64,000 nucleotides of DNA from Burkholderia sp. WAC0059 (GCF_002870125.1 NZ_PNEO01000025.1:1-64000); one strand, 5' to 3'; positions 25,356 to 33,887 are shown, numbered from the stretch's first letter. A program made the numbers and translations. The notes: generated by a model from the letters alone, not told the origin.

Positions 25356-25946
25356 TTACGCCGTGCCGCCGACGCCGCCCGATTCGCAGACGTGCTCGAG
25401 CGCCTGCGTCAGCGCAGTGGTGCGAGCGTCGTCATAGCGGGTCAGTTGTTTCCAGTTCTCGATGCCCTGGGCCACAAGCACCGGGCAGTCGGGGCTCGCG
25501 CGCAGCGGCTGCACGCGAACGAGCCCGACGATCAGTTGCCGGTCCAGCCGGTCGAATTGAGGCCGGGTGCTGTGGACGAGATCGGGGGCCGATCCGGTTG
25601 GCGGAGCGGTTTTCCAGGCGTCGAAGAGCTCGCTTTGCACGCTCTTGCTGGCGTCGATCTGGTCCTGGAAAAAGGCTTGCACGAATGACAGATCGAGGTC
25701 GGCCGCCGTGCCGCGCTTCCGCATGTCGGCGAGCAGCGCCTGCTCGCGCGACGTATCGCTGACGGGCCGGTGGTTGACCCATTTCCAGTGCGCAACCGGT
25801 TCGGCGAGCGCAAGTCGTTGCGAGGCGAGGGCGATCAGATTGGTGAGCGCGGTATCGTCGTCGTCGTCGGCATGGGCCAGCGGGCCGTGCGAGAGGCCGA
25901 ACGACAGGGCGGCACAGGCGAGCGCCGCGCGAAAAACGGATTTCAT
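25356..25946 (-). CDS. Secreted chorismate mutase (AroQ gamma type)
   Basis: A 196-aa periplasmic protein. The signal peptide MKSVFRAALACAALSFGLSHGPLAHA has an AHA cleavage site before DDDDDT. The mature N-terminal half carries the AroQ helix pattern with R, K, D and E positions (LASQRLALAEPVAHWKW ... VQAFFQDQIDASKSVQ), as in the Mycobacterium tuberculosis and Salmonella secreted enzymes. The C-terminal half is the gamma-class extension with a Cys pair. It would convert chorismate to prephenate outside the cytoplasm; why is unclear in this family. The ATG at 25946 fits the signal peptide, while the longer frame to 26108 does not. Confidence 0.88.
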   Translation of the reverse strand: MKSVFRAALACAALSFGLSHGPLAHADDDDDTALTNLIALASQRLALAEPVAHWKWVNHRPVSDTSREQALLADMRKRGTAADLDLSFVQAFFQDQIDASKSVQSELFDAWKTAPPTGSAPDLVHSTRPQFDRLDRQLIVGLVRVQPLRASPDCPVLVAQGIENWKQLTRYDDARTTALTQALEHVCESGGVGGTA

Positions 25947-26171
25947 CGGGGATGATTCGAGGGGACGGCTATTGGCCCGACCAGGCGTCGCCGCGCAGCG
26001 CTGGCGATTGGCCGGGAGCGGCGGAAAGCGCGGGCGTAATCGGCATTCGCGGGCGGATTCTACTGGAAGAGGCGAGTCAGGCAAAAAATACCCGTCGGCG
26101 GCGGGCATTGCCGTCCGCCGCCACAGCGACTACGCATCGCACGTGCCCTGCTGCCGCGTGCAACGAAGCCG

Positions 26172-26321
26172 TCATTTCTGCTCGTGGGCCTTGTGCTGCT
26201 CGTCCAGAAAAGCCCGGACATGCGCGGGCAACTCGTCGCCGAGAAACTCGACGGCCGCCGGTTCCGGGTCCGGGCTGAAGACCTTGTCCGGCGTTGGAAT
26301 CCTTGGGGGCTTCTCGTCCAT
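26172..26321 (-). CDS. Small hypothetical protein
   Basis: A 49-aa acidic, proline-containing ORF (MDEKPPRIPTPDKVFSPDPE...) with a consensus aggag ribosome site 8 bp before the ATG at 26321. No signal peptide or membrane segment is present. The C terminus is helical and charged (HVRAFLDEQHKAHEQK). It is the last chromosomal gene before the tRNA-Thr scar. Function unknown. Confidence 0.5.
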   Translation of the reverse strand: MDEKPPRIPTPDKVFSPDPEPAAVEFLGDELPAHVRAFLDEQHKAHEQK

Positions 26322-26714
26322 GATCTTTCTCCTGTCGAATCCGATTATCGGGCCCGGCGTTCCCTTACGCCAACCTTCTGGCGTTGCAACAATGTATTCC
26401 AGGTTCGCGCGTTGCTTTAACCGCACACTGACATTTCAGGGAAAACGTCGGGGCCTATAATCAGCCGGTTGCTCCGTCTGCAAACAAGGGAGCATCGCCG
26501 TTCTTGCTTCTTTTGCCGGCGTTCCGCATTCGGTCGCGCGGTTGCGCTCTGGCTACGCAACCCGGGCAGCGACGCTCCCACCATTTCCTGTTTAACGGCT
26601 GTTCGTCGGGATAGTTGACGCCCCGATATCTGCTTTCCGGCGACGTGGGGCGATAAGCGTCCTGGGCTGCGCGGACTTTCGGGGGATGGGAACGGCGGAA
26701 GCGGCGGAAAAGAA
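26322..26714. other. Intergenic region left of the integrated element
   Basis: These ~390 bases carry no gene I can defend. A TATAAT hexamer at 26456-26461 lacks a well-spaced -35. A minus-strand ORF at 26461-26736 begins inside the tRNA terminator, which argues against it. Confidence 0.35.
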
Positions 26715-26743
26715 AAAGCCCGTGCGGATATTGCACGGGCTTT
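26715..26743 (-). terminator. Terminator of the original tRNA-Thr gene
   Basis: An 11-bp perfect stem (aaagcccgtgc/gcacgggcttt) with a 7-nt loop is followed on the minus strand by TTTCT. It lies 12 bp past the CCA end of the tRNA-Thr fragment. This shows that the fragment is the genuine chromosomal 3' end of the gene. Confidence 0.85.
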
Positions 26744-26755
26744 CGAGATGATGCA

Positions 26756-26805
26756 TGGTGCCGGAAAGAGGAATCGAACCCCCGACCTTCGCATTACGAA
26801 TGCGA
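26756..26805 (-). pseudogene. 3' fragment of tRNA-Thr(CGU): attachment-site scar
   Basis: On the minus strand, 50 nt read as the anticodon arm (stem tcgca/tgcga, loop ttcgtaa, anticodon CGT), variable loop, T arm (ggttcgat) and acceptor 3' strand with encoded CCA. No D arm or 5' acceptor strand precedes it; sequence beyond 26805 is AT-rich and unrelated. This is expected if an element integrated at the anticodon region, leaving this copy at one end. An intact tRNA would then be rebuilt at the other end, outside the window. The attachment core is therefore within these 50 nt. Confidence 0.85.
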
Positions 26806-26930
26806 GTGTATTGGCACTCATTGGTGTTGATGACTATTCCTGTTTTAAATATTTTTCCTTTATAAACAATGGAATAGTTGATTTAGGTGGATTTATCAGG
26901 TTGACGGAAATTGATTGATTCCTCCAGAAT

Positions 26931-26969
26931 CCGGTTACATGGTGGTTACATGGAAAGGCGTGTAACCGG
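26931..26969. promoter_or_regulatory. Repeated GGTTACA motifs before the integrase gene
   Basis: GGTTACATGG occurs twice in direct orientation (26933-26942 and 26944-26953), 11 bp apart, i.e. one helical turn. TGTAACC, its inverse, follows at 26961-26967. The outer pair also forms a 9-bp inverted repeat (ccggttaca/tgtaaccgg). The position, 16 bp before the integrase start, suits an operator for int or an integrase/excisionase arm site. Confidence 0.5.
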
Positions 26970-26984
26970 TTCTTGGAGTGTCGA

Positions 26985-28373
26985 ATGGCTAAGATCAACT
27001 TTACGGCGACACGGGTAGACGCGTACAAATGCCCGATCGACAAACAGCAGGCGTTTATCTGGGACAGCAAGGCTCCGGGGCTAGGGTTGCGCGCAACGAA
27101 GGGCGGTGCAAAGGCGTACGTCTTCCAGGGGAAACTGCACGGTGACACCGTGCGGGTCACGATTGGCGATCCACGGAACTGGACAATCGACCGGGCGCAG
27201 GAGCGGGCGCGTAGCCTGCAATGTCTCATCGATGACGGTATCGACCCGCGAGTGCAGGAAGCAGAGCAGCGTGTCGCCCTTGAGATGCGAAAAGCGGAGA
27301 CTCGACGTCATCAGGTAACCGTTGGCGAGGCTTGGGCCAAATATCTTGACTATCTCCGAACGTCGATTTCCCCAAAAACTAAGCGTCCTCGGTCGGAGCG
27401 GTATATCGCTGACCATGAGGCATTCGCAGCGCCCGGAGGTCAGCCGAAGAAGCGTGGGAAGGGGCTGACCGTAGCGGGGCCTTTGGCGCCGCTGATGGTG
27501 CTGAACCTGTCAGCGTTGAGCGATCGATGCGTGACCGAGTGGCTGGCCGAGGAGGCGGATGAGCGCCCAACCAATGCGGCCCATGCGTTCCGGTTGCTCC
27601 GTGCATTTGTGCACTGGCTGGCCGGCGAAGACGACTACAAGGGCGTGGTATCAGCCGACACCTGCGATTCGCCCAAGGTGCAGGCGGTGTTGCCGGCGAG
27701 TAATACCAAGGACGGCGACTGCCTTCAGCGTGAACAGTTGGCAGGATGGTTCGCGGCCGTTCGCCAGATCGGTAACCCGATCATTGCGGCATATCTTCAA
27801 GGCTTGCTGCTGAATGGACCGCGCCGGAACGAACTGGCCGCATTACGCTGGGATGAAGTGGATTTCCGCTGGCACAGCGTGACGCTGGCTGACAAGGTTG
27901 AGGGCGCGCGGGTAATTCCGCTGACTCCGTACTTCGAATCGCTATTGCTGGAACTTTATCGCTTGAACAACACGCCACCAGACGAGGTGCAGTTCAAACG
28001 CATGAGGGAGAAAGGCGAAGAGTGGAAACCGTCGGAATGGGTGTTTGCCAGCCGGACGTCTGCCAGCGGTCACATTGAGGAGCCGCGTTTTCAGCACGCC
28101 AAGGCGCTGGAGGAGGCTGGTATCCCGCACGTCACCGTTCACGGCCTGCGTCGCTCGTTTGGCACATTGTCTGAATGGTGCGAGGTGCCAGTCGGCATTG
28201 TCGCCCAGATACAGGGTCATAAGCCCAGTGCGCTTGCGGAGAAACATTATCGCCGTCGTCCTCTCGATCTTCTGCGTCTCTGGCACAGGCGTATCGAGGC
28301 ATGGATGCTTGAGCAGGCCGGGATCGACATTCAGTCAGCGCAGGAAGAACGACTAGCGCAGGCAGTAGCCTGA
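26985..28373 (+). CDS. int: Tyrosine-type site-specific integrase
   Basis: A 462-aa recombinase that should cut and rejoin the element at the tRNA-Thr(CGU) site. The N-terminal arm-binding domain (about 10-90: PGLGLRATKGGAKAYVFQ) is of the DUF4102/P4-integrase style. A SAM-like core-binding domain follows, then the catalytic domain with R280 (GPRRNEL), H386-x-L-R389 (HGLRRSF), H412 (GHK) and nucleophile Y422 (HYRRR). All catalytic residues are intact, so the element may still be mobile. Start chosen: ATG at 26985 with GGAG 6 bp upstream. The gene reads away from the tRNA scar into the element. Confidence 0.93.
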   Translation: MAKINFTATRVDAYKCPIDKQQAFIWDSKAPGLGLRATKGGAKAYVFQGKLHGDTVRVTIGDPRNWTIDRAQERARSLQCLIDDGIDPRVQEAEQRVALEMRKAETRRHQVTVGEAWAKYLDYLRTSISPKTKRPRSERYIADHEAFAAPGGQPKKRGKGLTVAGPLAPLMVLNLSALSDRCVTEWLAEEADERPTNAAHAFRLLRAFVHWLAGEDDYKGVVSADTCDSPKVQAVLPASNTKDGDCLQREQLAGWFAAVRQIGNPIIAAYLQGLLLNGPRRNELAALRWDEVDFRWHSVTLADKVEGARVIPLTPYFESLLLELYRLNNTPPDEVQFKRMREKGEEWKPSEWVFASRTSASGHIEEPRFQHAKALEEAGIPHVTVHGLRRSFGTLSEWCEVPVGIVAQIQGHKPSALAEKHYRRRPLDLLRLWHRRIEAWMLEQAGIDIQSAQEERLAQAVA

Positions 28374-28602
28374 TTCTCAGGGACGCAATGTCGTACTGTT
28401 CTGGTTTATATTAAAAAATTTATAACTATCAATAAGTTATGCTGCTCTATCTCTGAAAATTTTGTTCTGGCTACCTATCTAGCTACCCATTTGAGGCGCA
28501 ATAGTGTGATTGTCCCAAGCCGTAGCTAGTCCCCTGGCTTGGGCTTCTACTCCTCCAATTCGATGTCGACGAACTTCAATTTGCCCTTGGGTAACTTGAG
28601 GA

Positions 28603-28672
28603 CATCGGTTTTGGCTTCGCCGGCGTGCTGATCGGCGATGTGTCGCATGGCCAGTCCCGGCAGATAGGCAAC
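28603..28672 (-). mobile_element. IS110-family transposase fragment
   Basis: About 70 bp encode, on the minus strand, AYLPGLAMRHIADQHAGEAKTD. This corresponds almost residue for residue to a segment of the larger IS110 transposase at 41.3 kb (AYLPGLAMRRIADLHAGEAKTD). Identity stops abruptly on both sides. Its right edge abuts the truncated FadL-type gene, so a deletion or recombination at an IS110 copy probably removed the 5' end of that gene. Confidence 0.8.
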
Positions 28673-29630
28673 GGATGGCGTGGGCACGCAGTACGGCACG
28701 GACAGCTTTCTGTCGCGGACGAGCACAAACGACGTCAGCACCGAACTGGATGTTTTTTCGCGACTGCTCGTGATGGACATTCCGTTTTCGGTCTCGTACA
28801 AGGTTACCGACAAGCTGACGGTCGGCGGATCGCTGGACGCGATCTGGACCTCCGAGAATCTGGGGCTGCTGCTCGATACGACGCAAATTGGCGCGCTGGC
28901 CGCACAGGGCCGCTTGGGCGGCGGGTTGTTGCCGGCCCTGATCGGTATTCCTCAGCTATCGGGTGGCTATCTGAACGTCAACAACGGGAAGATGGTCGAG
29001 GGCGCGGCGGACGCGTGGGGTATCGGTGGCCGGCTCGGTCTGACTTACCAGGTCGATCCGAAAACACGGCTGGGCCTTGCCTACCAGTTCAAGACCGATG
29101 TGGGCGATCTGTCAGGACCGTCCACACTGACCGCGGTGGCCGGCAATGACCCGCTACACGGAACGGTTCGGCCGCGTGACTTCCAGATGCCGGCGGCGCT
29201 CACGCTCGGCGTCAGCCGCGATTTCACGGACAAACTGTCGATTGCGGTGGATTATCAGCGGGTCTTCTGGCACGACGTGATGAAGAACATCCAGGTTGGC
29301 TTCACGCAGGCCAGCACGGGGCAGGCGTTAGGCCTGACATTGCCATTGAACTATCGCGACATCAATGTCTTTTCCATTGGCGGGCAATACCGGTACAACG
29401 CGAGCTGGACCTTCCGGAACGGTTTCAACTACGCGCAGGAGGCGACGCCAGGCATTGGCATGTTGGCGATTCTGCCCGCGACGCCGACGGCCAACGTGAC
29501 GGCGGGGGTGTCGAACTTGTTCGATCAGAGCATGAAGGTCGATGGTGCACCGACCTACGCCTTTCCAAAGACGGTGACCAACGCGGGTCTGCCGAACACC
29601 AGCGTGCCGATCAGTGTGCGGATGTCATAG
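28673..29630 (+). pseudogene. FadL/TodX-family outer-membrane hydrocarbon channel, 5'-truncated
   Basis: The ~318 remaining codons match the barrel half of the FadL/TodX/XylN family (e.g. KVTDKLTVGGSLDAIWT, WGIGGRLGLTYQVDPKTRLGLAYQF, DKLSIAVDYQRVFWHDVM, SNLFDQSMK). Full-length members are ~430-460 aa. The signal peptide and N-terminal hatch are missing because the reading frame begins at the edge of an IS110 fragment. The GTG at 28680 is not a plausible start. The intact gene would have admitted aromatic substrates such as p-cymene or alkylbenzoates. In this state it cannot be exported. Confidence 0.8.
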
Positions 29631-29722
29631 ATCACTGCCGCCCTGGCTTTCACCCTGCGGTTCTGACGTGGCCGCGCGGAATGGCGGTGGTGCGCCGCAG
29701 CATCGAAAGATGCCGTCACGGG

Positions 29723-29751
29723 TTGACCTGTCCATTCAACAGCGTGACAAT
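29723..29751 (+). promoter_or_regulatory. Predicted sigma-70 promoter of the cmt operon
   Basis: TTGACC (29723-29728) and GACAAT (29746-29751) with 17-bp spacing lie 70 bp before the first operon gene. The predicted start site falls inside the CymR-like dyad immediately downstream. Confidence 0.65.
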
Positions 29752-29775
29752 AAAAAGACGGACCAGTCTGTTTTT
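29752..29775. promoter_or_regulatory. Candidate CymR operator (cumate box)
   Basis: An imperfect palindrome with core AGAC-N6-GTCT at 29756-29769, flanked by A-rich and T-rich arms (taaaaagac ... gtctgttttta). The cumate operator of Pseudomonas putida F1 has the same AGAC-N6-GTCT core with AAC/GTT flanks, from memory of the published site. The position directly after the -10 fits repression by the CymR-like protein encoded at 35855. Confidence 0.6.
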
Positions 29776-29820
29776 AACTGTGAAAGTCGAAGCATCTGGA
29801 ATCAAGCGACAGGGATCAGA

Positions 29821-31029
29821 ATGAACGAGGACATCAACAGGATCGTGATCGTCGGCGCGGGCCAGGCCGGGGCAACGGTGGCGTTCGGCCTGCGCCGCGG
29901 CGGCTTCGCCGGCGAGATCACGCTGGTGGGAGAGGAAACGCATTTGCCGTATGAGCGGCCGCAGTTGTCGAAGGAAATGCTCAGGCCGGAACCGGCGGCG
30001 CTTCGCTCCATCAAGACGCAGGGTGAATTCGAAGCGGGCGGGATCCAGCTGAGCCTCGGCCGCAGGGTGATCCGGGTAGACACGAACGATCGGCGAATCG
30101 AACTCGACAACGGGTCACCGCTCGCGTTCGACCGACTGGTGATCGCCACGGGGGTTAGCCCGCGCCAATTGCCCGGCGGCCCCCATGATCCGCACAGGGT
30201 ACGGTATCTGCGCACTGTCGAAGACGCGGTCAATCTGCGCGCGGATCTGAAGGCCGGCAAGCCCGTCGTCATCGTGGGGGGCGGCGTGATCGGCCTGGAG
30301 GTGGCGGTGGCCGCGCGCGCGCTGGGTTGTCGGGTGACGGTGATCGAAACCTCAGATCGGCTGATGTCGCGAAGCATCGATGAGACCGTCTCGGATTATC
30401 TTGACCGCGCGCATCGAAATAATGGCGTGGACATTCGCTACGGGGTGAGCGCAACGGAACTGCTCGACGATGGATGGTTGAAGCTGTCGGACGGCAGCTG
30501 CATCGCGGCGGAAAGCGTGCTCGTCGGCATCGGCGTGACACCGAACGTCGTGGGGTTCGAAGACCTTGGTATTACCGATGCGTCGGGCGTGCGCGTGGAT
30601 GCGCACGGTCAGACGGCTCTCCCTGGCATCTATGCGACCGGCGACATTGCTTCGCAACCGAATGGCGTCGGCTATGGACGAATCGAGACGTGGGCTAATG
30701 CGCAGGACCACGCACTAAATGTCGTCGCCAACCTGCTGGGCGACGCCGTACGCTATGAGGCACCGGTGTGGTTCTGGTCCGATCAGGGGCCGATAAACCT
30801 ACAGGTTGTAGGGCACGCCACGCATGGCAAACGGGTGATTCGCGGCGACGCGGCTGGCGAAACGTTCAACGTCTTCTGGTTGAGCGACGACGATCGCGTC
30901 ACTGGCTGCGCCACGGTCAATGCAGCGAAGGACATGGCAGTCGCACGCCGCTGGGTGAAACAGGGAAGTCGGGTCGACCCTAGGCAAATCGCCGATTCGG
31001 GTATTCCATTACGTCATTGTGCGCTGTGA
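29821..31029 (+). CDS. cmtAa: Ring-hydroxylating dioxygenase ferredoxin reductase
   Basis: A 402-aa FAD protein that passes electrons from NADH to the Rieske ferredoxin of the dioxygenase. The FAD-binding GAGQAG lies near residue 12, the NAD-binding VGGGVIGLEVAVAARALG near 145-165, and the second FAD motif GIYATGDIA near 265. It belongs to the BphA4/TodA/CmtAa group by size and order. The ATG at 29821 has an aggga site upstream; the longer frame from 29614 is leader sequence containing the operon promoter. It is the first gene of the cmt cluster, 32 bp before the alpha subunit. Confidence 0.88.
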   Translation: MNEDINRIVIVGAGQAGATVAFGLRRGGFAGEITLVGEETHLPYERPQLSKEMLRPEPAALRSIKTQGEFEAGGIQLSLGRRVIRVDTNDRRIELDNGSPLAFDRLVIATGVSPRQLPGGPHDPHRVRYLRTVEDAVNLRADLKAGKPVVIVGGGVIGLEVAVAARALGCRVTVIETSDRLMSRSIDETVSDYLDRAHRNNGVDIRYGVSATELLDDGWLKLSDGSCIAAESVLVGIGVTPNVVGFEDLGITDASGVRVDAHGQTALPGIYATGDIASQPNGVGYGRIETWANAQDHALNVVANLLGDAVRYEAPVWFWSDQGPINLQVVGHATHGKRVIRGDAAGETFNVFWLSDDDRVTGCATVNAAKDMAVARRWVKQGSRVDPRQIADSGIPLRHCAL

Positions 31030-31061
31030 ACGCGCACGGTCAGAACCACGAGGATACGGTT

Positions 31062-32366
31062 ATGGTTAGCGAGACGAAGTTGGTGGAGGTTAGCGAGAAG
31101 GACCTCCAGTTCCGGGTGGCCCGGGAGGCGTTTGTCAGCGAACAGATTCTGTTCGACGAATACGAGAAGATTTTCGACCGATGCTGGCTCTATGTCGGAC
31201 ACGTGTCGGAGTTCAGGAAGCCAGGGGATTTCGTCACCCGCACGATCGCGCGTCGCAATCTGCTGGTGACCATGGGCATGGATAGCAGGATCAACGCGTT
31301 TTTTAACACGTGTCCGCACCGTGGCGCCACGGTCTGCCGAGATCGCTCCGGCAACTCGAAGAACTTCCAGTGCTTCTATCACGGCTGGGTGTTCGGCTGC
31401 GACGGCAACCTGAAGAGTCAGCCGGGCAAGGATCGATATTGCGAGGACTTCATCGCCAGCGGTGCAGGCAACCTAGTGCCGGTGCCGAAGTTCGACATTT
31501 ATGCCGGCTTCTGCTTCATCAGTTTCAATGCGGAGGTGGAACCGCTGCCCGACTATTTGGCGGGCGCGAAGGAATACCTCGACCTGGTGTCGAAGTATTC
31601 GGAGAGCGGCATGGCGATTTCCAGCGGCACGCAGGAATATGCGATTCGCGCGAACTGGAAGCTACTGGTGGAGAACAGCGTGGACGGCTATCACGCGGTC
31701 AGCACGCACGCGACCTACCTTGATTATCTGAAGAACACCAATGGCAGCCTGTCGAGCACGAAGCTCGAAGGCACGAGCTATGACCTCGGCAACGGTCACG
31801 CCGTGCTCGAGTACACCGCGCCTTGGGGCCGTCCGATTGCGTCCTGGGTACCGCTGTGGGGCGAGGAGGGCAAGAAGGAAATCGACGGCATCTATGCGCG
31901 CCTCGTCGAATTGCACGGCGAGGAGATGGCGGCTCGCATGGCGCACAAGAACCGCAATCTGCTGATTTTCCCGAACCTCGTCATCAACGACATCATGGCG
32001 ATCACGGTGCGGACGTTCTATCCGCAGGCGCCCAACTACATGCTGATCAACGGCTGGTCGCTCGCGCCCAATGAAGAATCCGACTGGGCGAAGAAATTTC
32101 GGCTCAGTAACTTCCTCGAGTTTCTCGGGCCGGGCGGGTTTGCCACGCCGGACGACGTGGAGGCGCTGGAGTCGTGCCAGAACGGGTTCAACAACTACCG
32201 TCTCGTTCCGTGGAGCGACATCTCCAAGGGAATGGGTAAAGAGTCGACCAGCTACGACGACGAGCTGCAGATGCGCGCGTTCTGGACGCGATGGAATCAG
32301 TACATCAGCGAGTCGTCGCCGTCAAAGTCGAAGGTTCATCAAATCCTGCCGGAAACCGCTGCTTGA
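31062..32366 (+). CDS. cmtAb: Aromatic-ring-hydroxylating dioxygenase alpha subunit (p-cumate 2,3-dioxygenase type)
   Basis: The catalytic subunit, 434 aa. The Rieske centre is C84-x-H86 (CPHRG) and C104-x2-H107 (CFYHGW). The mononuclear iron ligands form the D208-x2-H211-x4-H216 motif (VDGYHAVSTH), with D208 as the electron-bridge Asp. The neighbouring carboxy-specific decarboxylase, CymR-like regulator and gene set point to p-cumate or a similar 4-alkylbenzoate as substrate; the exact specificity is inference. The start is the ATG at 31062 with an acgagga site; the upstream in-frame ATG overlaps cmtAa. Confidence 0.88.
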   Translation: MVSETKLVEVSEKDLQFRVAREAFVSEQILFDEYEKIFDRCWLYVGHVSEFRKPGDFVTRTIARRNLLVTMGMDSRINAFFNTCPHRGATVCRDRSGNSKNFQCFYHGWVFGCDGNLKSQPGKDRYCEDFIASGAGNLVPVPKFDIYAGFCFISFNAEVEPLPDYLAGAKEYLDLVSKYSESGMAISSGTQEYAIRANWKLLVENSVDGYHAVSTHATYLDYLKNTNGSLSSTKLEGTSYDLGNGHAVLEYTAPWGRPIASWVPLWGEEGKKEIDGIYARLVELHGEEMAARMAHKNRNLLIFPNLVINDIMAITVRTFYPQAPNYMLINGWSLAPNEESDWAKKFRLSNFLEFLGPGGFATPDDVEALESCQNGFNNYRLVPWSDISKGMGKESTSYDDELQMRAFWTRWNQYISESSPSKSKVHQILPETAA

Positions 32367-32379
32367 GGAGGGCACGCAC

Positions 32380-32922
32380 ATGAACGACGTAACCATCGAG
32401 AAGGAACCCGTGCGTATCCCATCGTCGAGCGACTTCGCGGACTACGTGACGAAAACCGAGGTCGAAGACCTGCTGTTTTACGAAGCGGAACTGCTTGACA
32501 CGTGGCAGCTCCACGACTGGCTGTCGCTCTTCACCGACGACGGTACGTACTATGTGCCGTCCACCGACCTCCCGCGCACCGCGAGCGCGGACGACAGCCT
32601 GTTCTACATCGCGGACGACCCGGTGCGGCTGCGCGAACGCGTGATCCGGCTGATGAAGAAGAGCGCACACTCGGAATATCCCCGCTCGCGCACCCGGCAT
32701 ATGGTCAGCAACGTCCGCATTCTCGGTGCCGGCCCGGACGAAATTCGGGTCGCGGCGGCTTTCGTGACTTACCGGATCAAATTCGGCAGCAACGATGCGT
32801 ATATCGGCAGTATGCACTATCGCCTGCGGCGCGTCGGCGGTCAGCTGCGGATCGTGGAAAAGCGCTGTTTCCTCGACCTCGAAGCGCTTCGCCCGCATGG
32901 TCGGGTGAGCATCATTCTCTGA
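32380..32922 (+). CDS. cmtAc: Aromatic-ring-hydroxylating dioxygenase beta subunit
   Basis: A 180-aa structural subunit with the NTF2-like cone fold (LLFYEAELLDTWQLHDWLSLFTDDGTYYVP; RTRHMVSNVRI; FVTYRI). It packs with alpha as an alpha3beta3 hexamer in this family. A gaggaggg ribosome site lies ~8 bp before the ATG at 32380, 13 bp after alpha. The upstream part of the ORF overlapping alpha is a shadow. Confidence 0.88.
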   Translation: MNDVTIEKEPVRIPSSSDFADYVTKTEVEDLLFYEAELLDTWQLHDWLSLFTDDGTYYVPSTDLPRTASADDSLFYIADDPVRLRERVIRLMKKSAHSEYPRSRTRHMVSNVRILGAGPDEIRVAAAFVTYRIKFGSNDAYIGSMHYRLRRVGGQLRIVEKRCFLDLEALRPHGRVSIIL

Positions 32923-32934
32923 CGGGGGACGGGC

Positions 32935-33882
32935 ATGGATATCACGCTTCCTTTCCGCTACAAGAAGCTCGGTTACGCCGCGATCAACGTCACTGATCTC
33001 GACCGCTCGATCGCGTTTTACACCGATGTGGTCGGCCTCGAACTCATGCAACGGGTAGAGGGCGTCGCGTACCTGCGATGCAGCCGGGACCATCACAGCA
33101 TGCTGCTGTGCGAGTCGAAGACGCATGGACTTAAGCGCGTGAGCTTCGAACTGGAGCAGGAAAGCGACGTACGGTCGGCATTCAACCATTTCGAACGGCT
33201 CGGCATGGCACCGGTCTGGGTGCCGGAAGAAGAATCCCGGCAGATGAAGCAGGGCCCGGGGTTCCGCGTGCGGGAGCGCCATAGCGGGCTGCTGTTCGAG
33301 CTGTTCGTCGGCAACCAGCATATGGGCAAGCCGTTCGTGCCGACGGTCGCGAAGATCGCCCGCCTCGGCCACGTGGTGATCGGCTCGGCGCATTTTGAAG
33401 CGAGCCGCGATTCGCTGGTGCGCGACTTCGGTTTCCGGATCTCGGACCTGATCGAGGATCGCATCGCGTTCATGCGCTGTCATCCGAATCCGTTTCACCA
33501 CACGTTTGCGGTTGGGCCGGCGAGCAGCAACCATTTCCATCACGTGAACTTCATGGTGACGGACATCGACGACATCGGCCGGGCGCTCTACCGGGTCAGG
33601 AAGCACGACGTGAAGGTGGTGTTCGGCCCGGGCAGGCATCCGCCGTCCGACAGCATCTTCTTCTACTTCCTCGATCCAGACGGGATCACGGTGGAGTACA
33701 GCTTCGGCATGGAGGAGTTCGCGGAACACGGCGCACGGCCGCCGCGCTATATGGAACCCGTGCCGGAATCGCTCGACGTCTGGGGCGCCGTGCCCGATGG
33801 CCAGTTCGGCCGCAGCGGTCCTATCGAGCAGGACGAAGCCGAAGAAGCGTCCGCTTTGAGGATACAGGAAGTGGTCGGTTAA
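32935..33882 (+). CDS. cmtC: Extradiol ring-cleavage dioxygenase (2,3-dihydroxy-p-cumate dioxygenase type)
   Basis: A 315-aa vicinal-oxygen-chelate protein with two tandem domains. Ferrous iron ligands H146 (LGHVV), H203 (FHHVNF) and E254 (VEYSFG) align with the BphC type I arrangement. It should cleave 2,3-dihydroxy-p-cumate at the 3,4 bond to a carboxylated ring-fission product, which explains why a decarboxylase follows in the operon. It lies 12 bp after the beta subunit with a ggggga site. Confidence 0.87.
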   Translation: MDITLPFRYKKLGYAAINVTDLDRSIAFYTDVVGLELMQRVEGVAYLRCSRDHHSMLLCESKTHGLKRVSFELEQESDVRSAFNHFERLGMAPVWVPEEESRQMKQGPGFRVRERHSGLLFELFVGNQHMGKPFVPTVAKIARLGHVVIGSAHFEASRDSLVRDFGFRISDLIEDRIAFMRCHPNPFHHTFAVGPASSNHFHHVNFMVTDIDDIGRALYRVRKHDVKVVFGPGRHPPSDSIFFYFLDPDGITVEYSFGMEEFAEHGARPPRYMEPVPESLDVWGAVPDGQFGRSGPIEQDEAEEASALRIQEVVG

Positions 33883-33887
33883 GCGAC

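Noticed and set aside
26461..26736. 91-aa minus-strand ORF with a CPGC pair left of the tRNA scar
   Set aside because: It begins inside the tRNA terminator hairpin, has no ribosome site and no recognisable family.
28514..28543. 8-bp inverted repeat (cccaagcc/ggcttggg) after the integrase as a terminator
   Set aside because: No T-tract on either strand and a 14-nt loop; it could be the end of an unidentified fragment, but it is not enough to call.
32305..33729. 474-aa minus-strand ORF opposite the beta subunit and ring-cleavage gene
   Set aside because: Shadow frame; the plus strand has intact Fe ligands and ribosome sites.
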